A stretch of 6,210 bases of DNA from JAGUXG01 sp043798435 (GCA_043798435.1 JAZDOR010000086.1:1-6210), one strand, 5' to 3'. Counted from the stretch's first letter, positions 1 through 5,907 are shown. The notes: generated by a model from the letters alone, not told the origin. Program-made: numbers and translations.

Positions 1-34
1 TGTCTTTATAGGTATCTTCTTCATTCCTTATACA

Positions 35-167
35 CTCATAACTCTAAACTCATAACTCTAAACTCATAACTCTAAACTCATAACTCTAAACTCATAACTC
101 TAAACTCATAACTCTAAACTCATAACTCTAAACTCATAACTCTAAACTCATAACTCTAAACTCATCA
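35..167. repeat. 14-bp tandem repeat array, nine perfect copies
   Basis: The unit CTCATAACTCTAAA occurs nine times in a row without a mismatch (35-160), followed by a partial unit that decays after 165. Each unit consists of two related heptads, CTCATAA and CTCTAAA, differing only at the two central A/T positions, so the array is also about 18 heptads. On the minus strand, which is the direction of the neighbouring glycosyltransferase transcript, it reads TTTAGAGTTATGAG. It begins about 8 nt beyond that gene's stop codon. With a 14-nt period and TAG and TGA inside the unit, no reading frame stays open through it. It has no spacers and no self-complementarity, so it is neither a CRISPR nor a terminator. 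The identical copies suggest recent expansion by slippage. Copy number may be unreliable if the source is a short-read assembly. Confidence 0.97.
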
Positions 168-174
168 CTATTCT

Positions 175-918
175 TCATTTCTCCACAAAGACAGGCGTGA
201 ACAAAGCCTGCTTAATCCCTGCTCTATGCAGGATAAACCTGAATAAAGCCCAGAGGGTAGAACTGCCATAGATTGTGCTCTCTATTATATTCGGAGAGGA
301 AGCCTCCTTGAAATACCTTGTTGGAACCTGAACCTCAAGTATCTTAAAACCAAAGGCTATTATCTGCAAAAGCATCTGTGAGTCAAAGACATAGTTATTT
401 GAGTTTAATTGCCAGGGGATAGTCTCAAGAAGCTTCCTTGAGTATGCCCGAAAGCCTGTGTGAAACTCAGAGAGATTAGAGCCTGTGCCAATGTTTTCCA
501 TCAGGGTAAGTGTTCGGTTGGCTATATATTTATAGAGGGGCATGCCACCAGCCAGCGTCTCTTCTCTTGTCCTGATTCTTGAGCCTATCACACAATCTGC
601 CTGACCAAGAGTAATAAGTTTTATCATCTCAGGCAATAAGGAGGCATCATACTGATAATCAGGGTGGAGCATAACCACAATATCTGCCCCTGCTTTTAAT
701 GCCTCTGTGTAAAGAGATTTCTGAGAGCCTCCATAACCTCTATCTGTTGGATGACAGAAGACTCTTATCCCCAAGTTTTTTGCCACCTCTACTGTTCTAT
801 CCCTGCTATTGTTGTCAACAAGGATAATTTCATCTGCTATCTCCCCTGGAATGTCGTTATATGTCCTCTCAAGAGTCCTCTCTACATTCCGAGCTGGCAT
901 TACAATGACTACCTTCAT
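175..918 (-). CDS. Family 2 glycosyltransferase (DPM1/DPG-synthase-like)
   Basis: This is a 247-residue cytoplasmic GT-A fold glycosyltransferase of family GT2, complete at both ends and of usual length for the soluble single-domain members. Visible motifs are the N-terminal nucleotide-binding strand with PARN (residues 8-11), DNNSRDRT (35-42), GYGGSQKSLY (61-70), the metal/sugar-nucleotide segment MLHPDYQYD (83-91), GSR (112-114), EFHTGFRAYSR (151-161) and NYVFDSQMLLQ (175-185). The HPDYQYD form replaces the usual DAD-type aspartate motif and is known in one branch of GT2. No C-terminal transmembrane helices are seen. Relatives move a sugar from a nucleotide donor to polyprenyl phosphate or a glycan; donor and acceptor here cannot be read from sequence. 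The start ATG overlaps the stop of the upstream PEGA gene by 4 nt (ATGA) and has no clear Shine-Dalgarno of its own, which points to translational coupling and shared expression. Confidence 0.93.
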   Translation of the reverse strand: MKVVIVMPARNVERTLERTYNDIPGEIADEIILVDNNSRDRTVEVAKNLGIRVFCHPTDRGYGGSQKSLYTEALKAGADIVVMLHPDYQYDASLLPEMIKLITLGQADCVIGSRIRTREETLAGGMPLYKYIANRTLTLMENIGTGSNLSEFHTGFRAYSRKLLETIPWQLNSNNYVFDSQMLLQIIAFGFKILEVQVPTRYFKEASSPNIIESTIYGSSTLWALFRFILHRAGIKQALFTPVFVEK

Positions 919-2537
919 TTGTTTTTCAGGGGGTTTCTTTTCAAAAAGATACTTCCATCAAACCTATCTTTTCCGATACCAAGTAAAATACCTATTCTAC
1001 CGAAGGTAAGCCTGCAACCCACCCCATACTTTTCTATATTATCACATTCAGCTAAAAGGGCTATATTCTCTTTTATGGGTATTTCTACTCCCAAAAACCA
1101 CCTCTCTTTATTCTCCTCGGCCCAGAGATAGCCTCCACCAAAATGGAGTGTGGCTTTCTCTTCTATCGGCAGAGAAATGGCAAGTAATGCCTGCTTTCTT
1201 ACCTCTTTCTCCTTCTCTGCCATATTATATTTAGAATAAAAGAGGTCAGCTCCAACCCATTCATTCAACCCATATTTTAAGCCTGCACCCAATCCTTCAA
1301 TTCTCACCTCTGTCTTCAGGTCTCCTGTGGGAAGGCCTGCCCGCAGAATAAAGAGGTTTGGATAATTCAGGCTTATTATCGCCTCCCCTTGTTTTAGTGC
1401 ATAAGCTGTGGGAATCAAGATAACCTCAGGATGAACCTCTTTTTCCTTTATAGGAAGGGAAGGGAGTTTTGGAAGAAGCGCTGATGTCAAATCCCTTCTT
1501 AACTGGACATCACCTTCAATTAAAACCTTTTCAGAGAGGGTGAGAAATCCATCCTTTTCTATCCGCACCTCATACACTCTTCCTGGAATATTAGAAACAG
1601 AAAAAGGCGTAAGACCAACAAGCTCTCCATCAAGATAGACCTTGGCGCTGGAAGGGCTTGTAACCACAAGGAGAGAGCCTTTTTTCTCCTCTTGTTTAGT
1701 CAGGGATGCGAAGACCAAGAGAATATCAAGAAAGGAATTTGCTTCTACATCTTGTGGGGCAATCTCCATTTGAAAAGGAGAATGACCTTCGGCAGAAAGA
1801 GAGAGCAAGCTCGCTTTTGCCACCTTCTTGATTAAATTAGGGGTCTTGCCAATAAAACCCCTGTCTAAAGAGATGTTTGCTTCTGGGCTGCTGGTGATAA
1901 GACAGGCTATTTTTCCATCTCCAGATAAGATAGCAGACTTCCTTACAGAGTCAAAAGTAGAAACCCTTTCTGTAGAGGAATAAAGAAGCTCCGATTGACC
2001 CTCTTTTACCTTTGTTACCTCACAAGTTCCAATCCTTTTACCTGCCTTGATTATCTCTAACTTATCCCCAATCTTAAACTCTCCAGAGATTACAAGTTCA
2101 TCATTTGAGATGACCTTCTCTATCTTATAAGACCTGCCAAGCTCAGACCAGAAGAGGCTGAGAATTTTGTCCGCAAGGGTTGGATCAAGCTCTCTCCTTG
2201 CATTAAGAAAAGAGCAGGTAATTATGAGCGTGCCTTTTTTAGGCTCCGAAATCTTACCCTTTACCAGAATATCAGCAGAGAAAAGCTCACCTAAGGTCTG
2301 GGCTATCTCCGGGGTAAAATTGCCTATCTCCTTCTGGGTAGCCAAAGGAAGAACCTTTTCTGCCCTATCCTGACCTTCTGCCAAAGAAAACCCTTGCTGA
2401 GGAAGGATACTTGAGATAAGTATTGATAGCCTCTCCTTACCCTTTCCATCAATAGTCTTATCCTCATAAGGCAAGAATGCCATCCTCTCCGCAAAAGCCA
2501 TATTCCAAAAGAGTAACAGAAATAAAATCTTTTTCAT
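915..2537 (-). CDS. Exported protein: FlgT/CsgG-like region, two PEGA domains, probable C-terminal beta-barrel
   Basis: This 540-residue protein begins with a clear Sec signal peptide (lysines at 2-3, hydrophobic core 4-15, likely cleavage after AFA at 14-16). Residues 18-130 resemble the N-terminal fold of FlgT/TolB/CsgG-type proteins, with AFLPYED (20-26) and SADILVKGKI (87-96). Residues about 138-197 look like the small beta domain of FlgT (FKIGDKLEI, then IGTCEVTKV). Two PEGA domains follow: 211-262 (TSSPEANISLDRGFIGKTP) and 287-350 (TSPSSAKVYLDGELVGLTP). After a proline/lysine linker, 372-540 contains about ten alternating polar/apolar strands rich in Gly and aromatics, as in small outer-membrane beta-barrels, though the protein ends in Lys rather than Phe. 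PEGA domains are envelope-associated; their ligand is unsettled. Location at the outer membrane is inferred. The start is supported by the signal peptide and a strong SD. The stop overlaps the next gene's start. Confidence 0.85.
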   Translation of the reverse strand: MKKILFLLLFWNMAFAERMAFLPYEDKTIDGKGKERLSILISSILPQQGFSLAEGQDRAEKVLPLATQKEIGNFTPEIAQTLGELFSADILVKGKISEPKKGTLIITCSFLNARRELDPTLADKILSLFWSELGRSYKIEKVISNDELVISGEFKIGDKLEIIKAGKRIGTCEVTKVKEGQSELLYSSTERVSTFDSVRKSAILSGDGKIACLITSSPEANISLDRGFIGKTPNLIKKVAKASLLSLSAEGHSPFQMEIAPQDVEANSFLDILLVFASLTKQEEKKGSLLVVTSPSSAKVYLDGELVGLTPFSVSNIPGRVYEVRIEKDGFLTLSEKVLIEGDVQLRRDLTSALLPKLPSLPIKEKEVHPEVILIPTAYALKQGEAIISLNYPNLFILRAGLPTGDLKTEVRIEGLGAGLKYGLNEWVGADLFYSKYNMAEKEKEVRKQALLAISLPIEEKATLHFGGGYLWAEENKERWFLGVEIPIKENIALLAECDNIEKYGVGCRLTFGRIGILLGIGKDRFDGSIFLKRNPLKNK

Positions 2538-2541
2538 TTTG

Positions 2542-2548
2542 CCTCCTT
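2542..2548 (-). promoter_or_regulatory. Strong ribosome binding site of the PEGA protein gene
   Basis: On the minus strand AAGGAGG is followed by four bases (CAAA) and then the ATG at 2537. It is a near-perfect match to the anti-Shine-Dalgarno and fixes the start. It also shows that this organism uses canonical SD sequences, which makes their absence before the TPR gene notable. Confidence 0.9.
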
Positions 2549-2558
2549 AAATATTTCT

Positions 2559-2587
2559 CGCAAAGGCGCCAAGTTTGCAAAGAAAGA
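2559..2587. repeat. Short periodic CGCAAAG-type intergenic repeat
   Basis: In the 54-nt gap between the PIN toxin stop and the PEGA gene, the plus strand reads as degenerate 8-9-nt units: CGCAAAG, GCGCCAAG, TTTGCAAAG, AAAG. The same A/G-rich, CGCA-containing periodicity recurs in the other gaps of this window (3322-3403, 5908-5934, 6096-6120, 6136-6150). It is probably a remnant of the same class of dispersed intergenic repeats. No promoter or terminator is evident in this gap. Confidence 0.5.
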
Positions 2588-2591
2588 CAGA

Positions 2592-2996
2592 CTAAGGAAC
2601 CATTTCAAATCCCATCAGTCTAAAATGACTATCAAAAGTGAAGATTTTGTTGATATTCAGCCTTCTCATTATTGCTGATGAAACAGAGTCAGTAAAACTT
2701 AAGCCCATTGAACCCTCTTTCTTAAAAATATTCCAGCCTTCTTCAAAGTCATCTTCAGATACCCATATCATCTCTACTGCCTTTGAGCTAATTATTGCCT
2801 CTCCAAACATCTTTGAGATTTCAAAAGATTTTGTCCTTGCAAAGATTGTGGTAATAGTCTCATCAATTATATAGTCAGATGTAAAAATTTTTGTTTTGTC
2901 CTGCTTTATCCTCTCAAAGAATTTTGTTGCTTCATTATGATACCTATCCTTTAGATGGAATCGAGATATGAAGGCACTGGTGTCAATGAATATCAT
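2592..2996 (-). CDS. PIN-domain ribonuclease toxin (VapC-like)
   Basis: A 134-residue protein that is a single PIN domain of normal VapC length. The four acidic residues expected at the metal-binding active site are present: D5 in FIDTSAF, E46 in IIDETITT, D103 in SFTDSVSSAIM and D122 in IFTFDSHF. PIN toxins of type II systems are Mg/Mn-dependent endoribonucleases, usually cutting tRNA or rRNA and held inactive by the partner antitoxin; the target here is unknown. Its ATG follows the antitoxin stop by three bases (TAA AAA ATG), with a modest GAAGG Shine-Dalgarno about 10 nt upstream inside the antitoxin's last codons. This is the usual antitoxin-first layout. The active site looks intact and the frame is unbroken, so it is probably functional. 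Chromosomal PIN genes are often part of dispersible modules. Confidence 0.9.
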   Translation of the reverse strand: MIFIDTSAFISRFHLKDRYHNEATKFFERIKQDKTKIFTSDYIIDETITTIFARTKSFEISKMFGEAIISSKAVEMIWVSEDDFEEGWNIFKKEGSMGLSFTDSVSSAIMRRLNINKIFTFDSHFRLMGFEMVP

Positions 2997-2999
2997 TTT

Positions 3000-3239
3000 T
3001 TACTTACCTTCGTACAGGATTTCATCAACCTTTGTTGATAGCTCTGTATCTCCTAAATCTTCAGCCTTCACTGTAAAAAGAGGGTCATTCAGCCAAACAT
3101 TATCACGGCTCTGGCGAGATTCTATCCTCAACCCTCTTTTTATCCTCTCCACCTCAATCTCACCATTCTTTGGCAGATACCCCTTTTCAAATACCTCACT
3201 TGGAAGGGTTATCCTGCCGTTCTCAATTATTGCTTTCAT
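3000..3239 (-). CDS. AbrB/MazE-like antitoxin of the PIN toxin
   Basis: A 79-residue protein. The first roughly 45 residues fit the swapped-hairpin AbrB/SpoVT/MazE DNA-binding fold: KAIIENGRITLPSEV opening, then a GYLPKNGEIEVE turn and IKRGLRIES. The remaining acidic tail (AEDLGDTELSTKVDEILYEG) is of the kind that wraps around and neutralises a PIN toxin. Such antitoxins usually repress their own operon by binding the promoter and do so more tightly with toxin bound; autoregulation here is inferred. The start is supported by GGAGG (3249-3253) and by the position of the AbrB fold. The toxin gene follows after three bases. The exact antitoxin family was not established from sequence alone, but position and fold agree. 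Confidence 0.85.
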   Translation of the reverse strand: MKAIIENGRITLPSEVFEKGYLPKNGEIEVERIKRGLRIESRQSRDNVWLNDPLFTVKAEDLGDTELSTKVDEILYEGK

Positions 3240-3248
3240 TATCTATTA

Positions 3249-3253
3249 CCTCC
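3249..3253 (-). promoter_or_regulatory. Ribosome binding site of the antitoxin gene
   Basis: GGAGG on the minus strand lies nine bases (TAATAGATA) before the ATG at 3239. Further upstream a TATGAT hexamer (3267-3272) could be a -10 box, but no convincing -35 stands at the right distance (GTTACG at 3290-3295 is poor), so a promoter for the toxin/antitoxin pair is only suggested. Confidence 0.75.
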
Positions 3254-3287
3254 ATCTCATAACATAATCATATCCCCACTTGCCGCA

Positions 3288-3356
3288 TTCGTAACACTTT
3301 AGCCATCCGAAGAAGAGATTAACCGCAGAGATCGCAGAGGGCACAGAGAAATAAAA
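3288..3356. repeat. Dispersed repeat, copy A
   Basis: About 69 bp that align with 6062-6128 at roughly 80 % identity in the same orientation. The best-conserved part is the block ACTTTAGCCATC plus the preceding TTCGTAA. It continues through GAAG and AACC and into the 9-nt CGCAGAG units, ending in GAGAAATAAAA in both copies. Copy A uses 9-nt units (ACCGCAGAG, ATCGCAGAG, GGCACAGAG), whereas copy B uses 9-, 8- and 8-nt units. Copy A overlaps the probable promoter region of the antitoxin gene. Confidence 0.85.
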
Positions 3357-3403
3357 ACTTAAAAATTTTGTAAATTCTCTGCGTTCTCAGCGTACTCTGC
3401 GGT
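3322..3403. repeat. Imperfect palindrome built of 9-nt CGCAGAG units
   Basis: The left arm (3322-3350) has three tandem units: ACCGCAGAG, ATCGCAGAG, GGCACAGAG. The right arm (3375-3403) is their inverted counterpart, reading ACCGCAGAG, TACGCTGAG, AACGCAGAG on the minus strand. The 29-nt arms pair at about 23 positions, with both ends perfect (9 and 7 bp), around an A/T-rich 24-nt loop. It lies downstream of the TPR gene, so the transcript could fold into a long hairpin. No U-run follows the stem, so it is not a canonical intrinsic terminator, though it may stabilise the 3' end or slow polymerase. It resembles the palindromic intergenic repeats of REP/BIME type in layout, not in sequence. Confidence 0.88.
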
Positions 3404-3511
3404 AAATAATTATCTTCTACTTCACTTGAGTAAATAGTTACCCGCATTCTTTGGCCGCCTGAATGGTTGCTAACCCCCAAACACATACCTATCCGCCGTG
3501 CCTTCTCTACT
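3404..3511. other. Gene-free remainder of the TPR/antitoxin gap
   Basis: No open frame with a ribosome site and no promoter stand out here. Two short echoes are visible: TCTACTTCAC occurs at 3416-3425 and again at 3506-3515, across the TPR stop codon. On the minus strand TAACTATTTAC and TAATTATTTAC precede the palindrome. These look like decayed repeat debris rather than a functional unit. Confidence 0.5.
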
Positions 3512-5737
3512 TCACCTTTCTAAACCCTTTATCTTTCCCTCAATGATGGTCCTTATCTCTCCTCGAGCATATACACTTTCAGGATACGAAAGAAGAAGCT
3601 TTTTATAGGTTTCTATCGCCTCTTGTTCCCTATTTAGCTTTATGAAAGAGTCTGCCAAATGATAGAGGCTGTGGCTGGCAAGGTCAGAGTCTGGATAGCG
3701 GGTAACAAACCCTTCCCATTCTAATGCCGCAGATTGATAGTCACCTTTTTCATAGTAGGCTTCCCCTTTGCCATAAACAGCATAAGTCGCCCAGTAGGAT
3801 AGAGGGTAGGCCGCGAGAAGCTCATCATATTTTTTAAGGCAAGAGGGGTAGTCTTTTCGGAAAGACAGGCTCCTGGCATCATCATAAATCTTCTTTGCCT
3901 TTTCATTGGCAAGCCTTTGATTGATCTCACCCATTATAACTACAGCCGTCTTAGCATACCTTGTCTGGGGATACAGTTCAACCACCTTCTTAAACGCCTC
4001 AAAAGCCTGGTCATAATCCTTTTGCTCTAAATAACTCTGTGCCTGTTTGAAGAGATCCTCAGCACTCTTTTCCTCTGATTGAGCCGAGATATTATTGAGA
4101 ATAGCCCTTGCCTTTTTGGTGTAGGCACCCTCAGGGTATCCATCAATGATTCGCTGAAGACGATTGATTGCTTCTTTATAGTCGCCAAGCTCATAGTAGT
4201 TCATCGCAATCTCAAACCTTCTCTTTACATCATTCTCAGTCAACTTTGCCTTTGCCTCAGCCATCTTTCCTTTTGCTGGCTCTGCATACTGTGAGTTTGG
4301 AGGAATCTTGGCGAGCCTTTCAATCGCCTCAGAGAATCTCTCCTTTTCCATCAGCCTCAAGCCTTCTTTATAATTTTCCTCTGAGGCCTTCTCTCCTTCA
4401 GTATCTGCAATAAGTGCCAGCTTCTCTTCGGACAGCTTAGCGTATTTTGTTGTCGGAAAATCCTTTAGTATCTTCTGGAATGCTGCCCTGGCTGAACCTG
4501 CCTCTCCCTTTTGAGATAAGACCTCTGCCTCTTTATAAAGAGCCTCTGCATCTTGTTCTTGTTTCTTCTCTTGAGCTTGAGCAATAGCCTTCTTAGATAA
4601 CTCTGTCCAATCTGTCTCTGGAAAGTTTGCAATTACCTTTCTAAACCCTTCTATAGCTTTATCCCATTCCCCTTGTTTAAGATAACCTATTGCCTCATCA
4701 TAAAGGTTTTTTATCTCTGAATATGAGCCCTCTGCCCGTATCTTATTCGCCTCTGAAAGAAGGCTATCTACCTCAGGGAGTTTTATATCAGAATACTTCT
4801 CCTTTATTTGAGAGAGCAGACCTGCTGCTTTGTCATACTCCTTATTTTGAAAAGCCTCTTTTGCAGACAGGAGTAAGGAGTTTGCCTCAGACTCTCGTAC
4901 CTGGGAGGCAATCTTATCCTTTAACTTTATAGCTGATGGCTGGTAAGAAGAGTCAGGGTATTTTTCTAAAAAATTAGACACCTGCTTATATGCCTCATTC
5001 GGGTTGTTTATCTGATAATATGACCAGGCCAGGGTATAGTTAGCGTAAGGTGCATACTTTGTCTCAGGGTGGTTTAAGATAACATCTTTATAAAAGGTTA
5101 TTGCTGGTTCAAATTTCTTTTGCTGATATAAGGATTCGCCAGCCTTGAGCCTGGCATAAGCAAGGTAGCTGCTCTTGGGATAGTCCTCTATAAACTTGGC
5201 GAAGGATTTATAGGCATCATCCCATTTCTCATCCTCATAAAGCTTTTTTGCCAATGATAGAGCAGAAAGCTCCTCTTTGGATACTGCTAACACCTCTGGT
5301 GCCTTAGCCTCCTCTTTCTTTATGGCAGACAAAGAAGACTTAGCCTCTTCTGACTCCTTCATCTGGGGAAATTTTTTGATAACCTCTTCATAAGCCTTAA
5401 TGGCATTCTTGTTATCGCCTATTCTGTAATAAGAATCCCCTATTCTAAGGAGTGCTAAAGGAGCATAATCGGAGGTGGGATACAGGTCTGCTGTCTTCTT
5501 AAAGGATGGGATGGCTTCCTTGAATTTATTCAACTGAAAAAGGGATTCTGCCTCCTGGAATTGGGCTTTTGGGGCATCCTTTGCCTCAGGCCAGAAGGTA
5601 AGATATTCTTGATAAAGCCTGATAGCCTCTTCAAATCTCTTATCTTTGAAGTTTGTCTCTGCCTTTTGCAGAAGATTCTCACCCTCTTGGGCTACTAAAG
5701 AGGAGGCAAAAAGGATAAAAAAGAGGAAGGCTCTCAT
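3512..5737 (-). CDS. Exported multi-TPR envelope protein (YbgF/CpoB-BamD-like repeats)
   Basis: A 741-residue protein with a short signal peptide (MRAFLFFILFASSLVAQ, likely cut after A16). There is no cysteine at the cleavage site, so it is not a lipoprotein; a free periplasmic location is inferred. The rest is almost entirely helical TPR repeats of the class where each unit ends in a YP or FP turn followed by S/T-x-YA. Such turns are at about 86-87, 122-123, 186-187, 223-224, 260-261, 372-373, 427-428, 534-535, 589-590, 644-645, 681-682 and 718-719, giving around a dozen repeats. A Lys/Glu/Ala-rich linker at 139-156 separates the first block, and the 280-500 part is more diverged and charged. 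There is no catalytic domain. Such proteins scaffold envelope complexes or cell-wall machinery; the partner is unknown. No SD precedes the ATG, but the signal peptide fixes the start and the next in-frame Met is far inside (126). Confidence 0.9.
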   Translation of the reverse strand: MRAFLFFILFASSLVAQEGENLLQKAETNFKDKRFEEAIRLYQEYLTFWPEAKDAPKAQFQEAESLFQLNKFKEAIPSFKKTADLYPTSDYAPLALLRIGDSYYRIGDNKNAIKAYEEVIKKFPQMKESEEAKSSLSAIKKEEAKAPEVLAVSKEELSALSLAKKLYEDEKWDDAYKSFAKFIEDYPKSSYLAYARLKAGESLYQQKKFEPAITFYKDVILNHPETKYAPYANYTLAWSYYQINNPNEAYKQVSNFLEKYPDSSYQPSAIKLKDKIASQVRESEANSLLLSAKEAFQNKEYDKAAGLLSQIKEKYSDIKLPEVDSLLSEANKIRAEGSYSEIKNLYDEAIGYLKQGEWDKAIEGFRKVIANFPETDWTELSKKAIAQAQEKKQEQDAEALYKEAEVLSQKGEAGSARAAFQKILKDFPTTKYAKLSEEKLALIADTEGEKASEENYKEGLRLMEKERFSEAIERLAKIPPNSQYAEPAKGKMAEAKAKLTENDVKRRFEIAMNYYELGDYKEAINRLQRIIDGYPEGAYTKKARAILNNISAQSEEKSAEDLFKQAQSYLEQKDYDQAFEAFKKVVELYPQTRYAKTAVVIMGEINQRLANEKAKKIYDDARSLSFRKDYPSCLKKYDELLAAYPLSYWATYAVYGKGEAYYEKGDYQSAALEWEGFVTRYPDSDLASHSLYHLADSFIKLNREQEAIETYKKLLLSYPESVYARGEIRTIIEGKIKGLER

Positions 5738-5744
5738 ATAAGAA

Positions 5745-5774
5745 AATATAGGTTAGAAAAGGATATAGAGTCAA
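5745..5774 (-). promoter_or_regulatory. Sigma70-type promoter of the TPR gene, probably giving a leaderless mRNA
   Basis: On the minus strand the -35 box TTGACT (5769-5774, five of six consensus bases) is separated by 18 nt from the -10 box TATATT (5745-5750, five of six). Seven bases (TTCTTAT) then lead to the ATG at 5737. Transcription normally begins 6-8 nt after the -10 box, so the start would fall at or next to the A of the ATG. No Shine-Dalgarno lies between, which fits a leaderless message. Confidence 0.65.
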
Positions 5775-5819
5775 GGAATTTTTGGTGTGAATAAATGAAA
5801 AAATTACAAAGCACTCTAA

Positions 5820-5847
5820 GAAGCTGTAAGCTATAAGATTTAAGCTA
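5820..5847. repeat. Degenerate heptad repeat TAAGCTA
   Basis: Four successive 7-nt units on the plus strand: GAAGCTG, TAAGCTA, TAAGATT, TAAGCTA. It shares the 7-nt period of the large array at 35-167 but not its sequence. It lies about 50-75 bp upstream of the TPR promoter's -35 box. Confidence 0.55.
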
Positions 5848-5907
5848 AGATTATCCTTTTGGTAACTACTCAGCTACATTGGTTGGTCGCAAAAGAAGAC
5901 CATAAAC

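Noticed and set aside
1..24. Start of a further minus-strand gene (ATG at 22-24, reading MKKIPIKT to the window edge)
   Set aside because: Only eight codons are visible and the AAGGA beside the ATG is too close to serve as a normal Shine-Dalgarno; it cannot be supported.
35..167. CRISPR-like array
   Set aside because: The 14-bp units abut directly with no spacers, are far shorter than CRISPR repeats, and no cas gene is present.
751..1131. Plus-strand open frame of 126 codons
   Set aside because: It is antisense to the glycosyltransferase and the PEGA gene, both of which have clear family motifs, and it has no plausible start site or recognisable domain.
2968..3267. Plus-strand open frame of 99 codons
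   Set aside because: It lies antisense across the start of the PIN toxin and the whole antitoxin gene; the minus-strand products have intact motifs.
3267..3295. Promoter of the toxin/antitoxin pair (TATGAT with GTTACG)
   Set aside because: The -10 candidate is fair but the -35 candidate is poor; not strong enough for its own entry.
3322..3403. Rho-independent terminator of the TPR gene
   Set aside because: The stem is long but imperfect and no U-run follows it on the minus strand, so it was listed as a palindromic repeat instead.
5860..5876. GGTAACTACTCAGCTAC on the plus strand resembling GGTAACTATTTACTCA on the minus strand near 3430-3445
   Set aside because: The match is only two short blocks with a gap; too little to claim a shared element.
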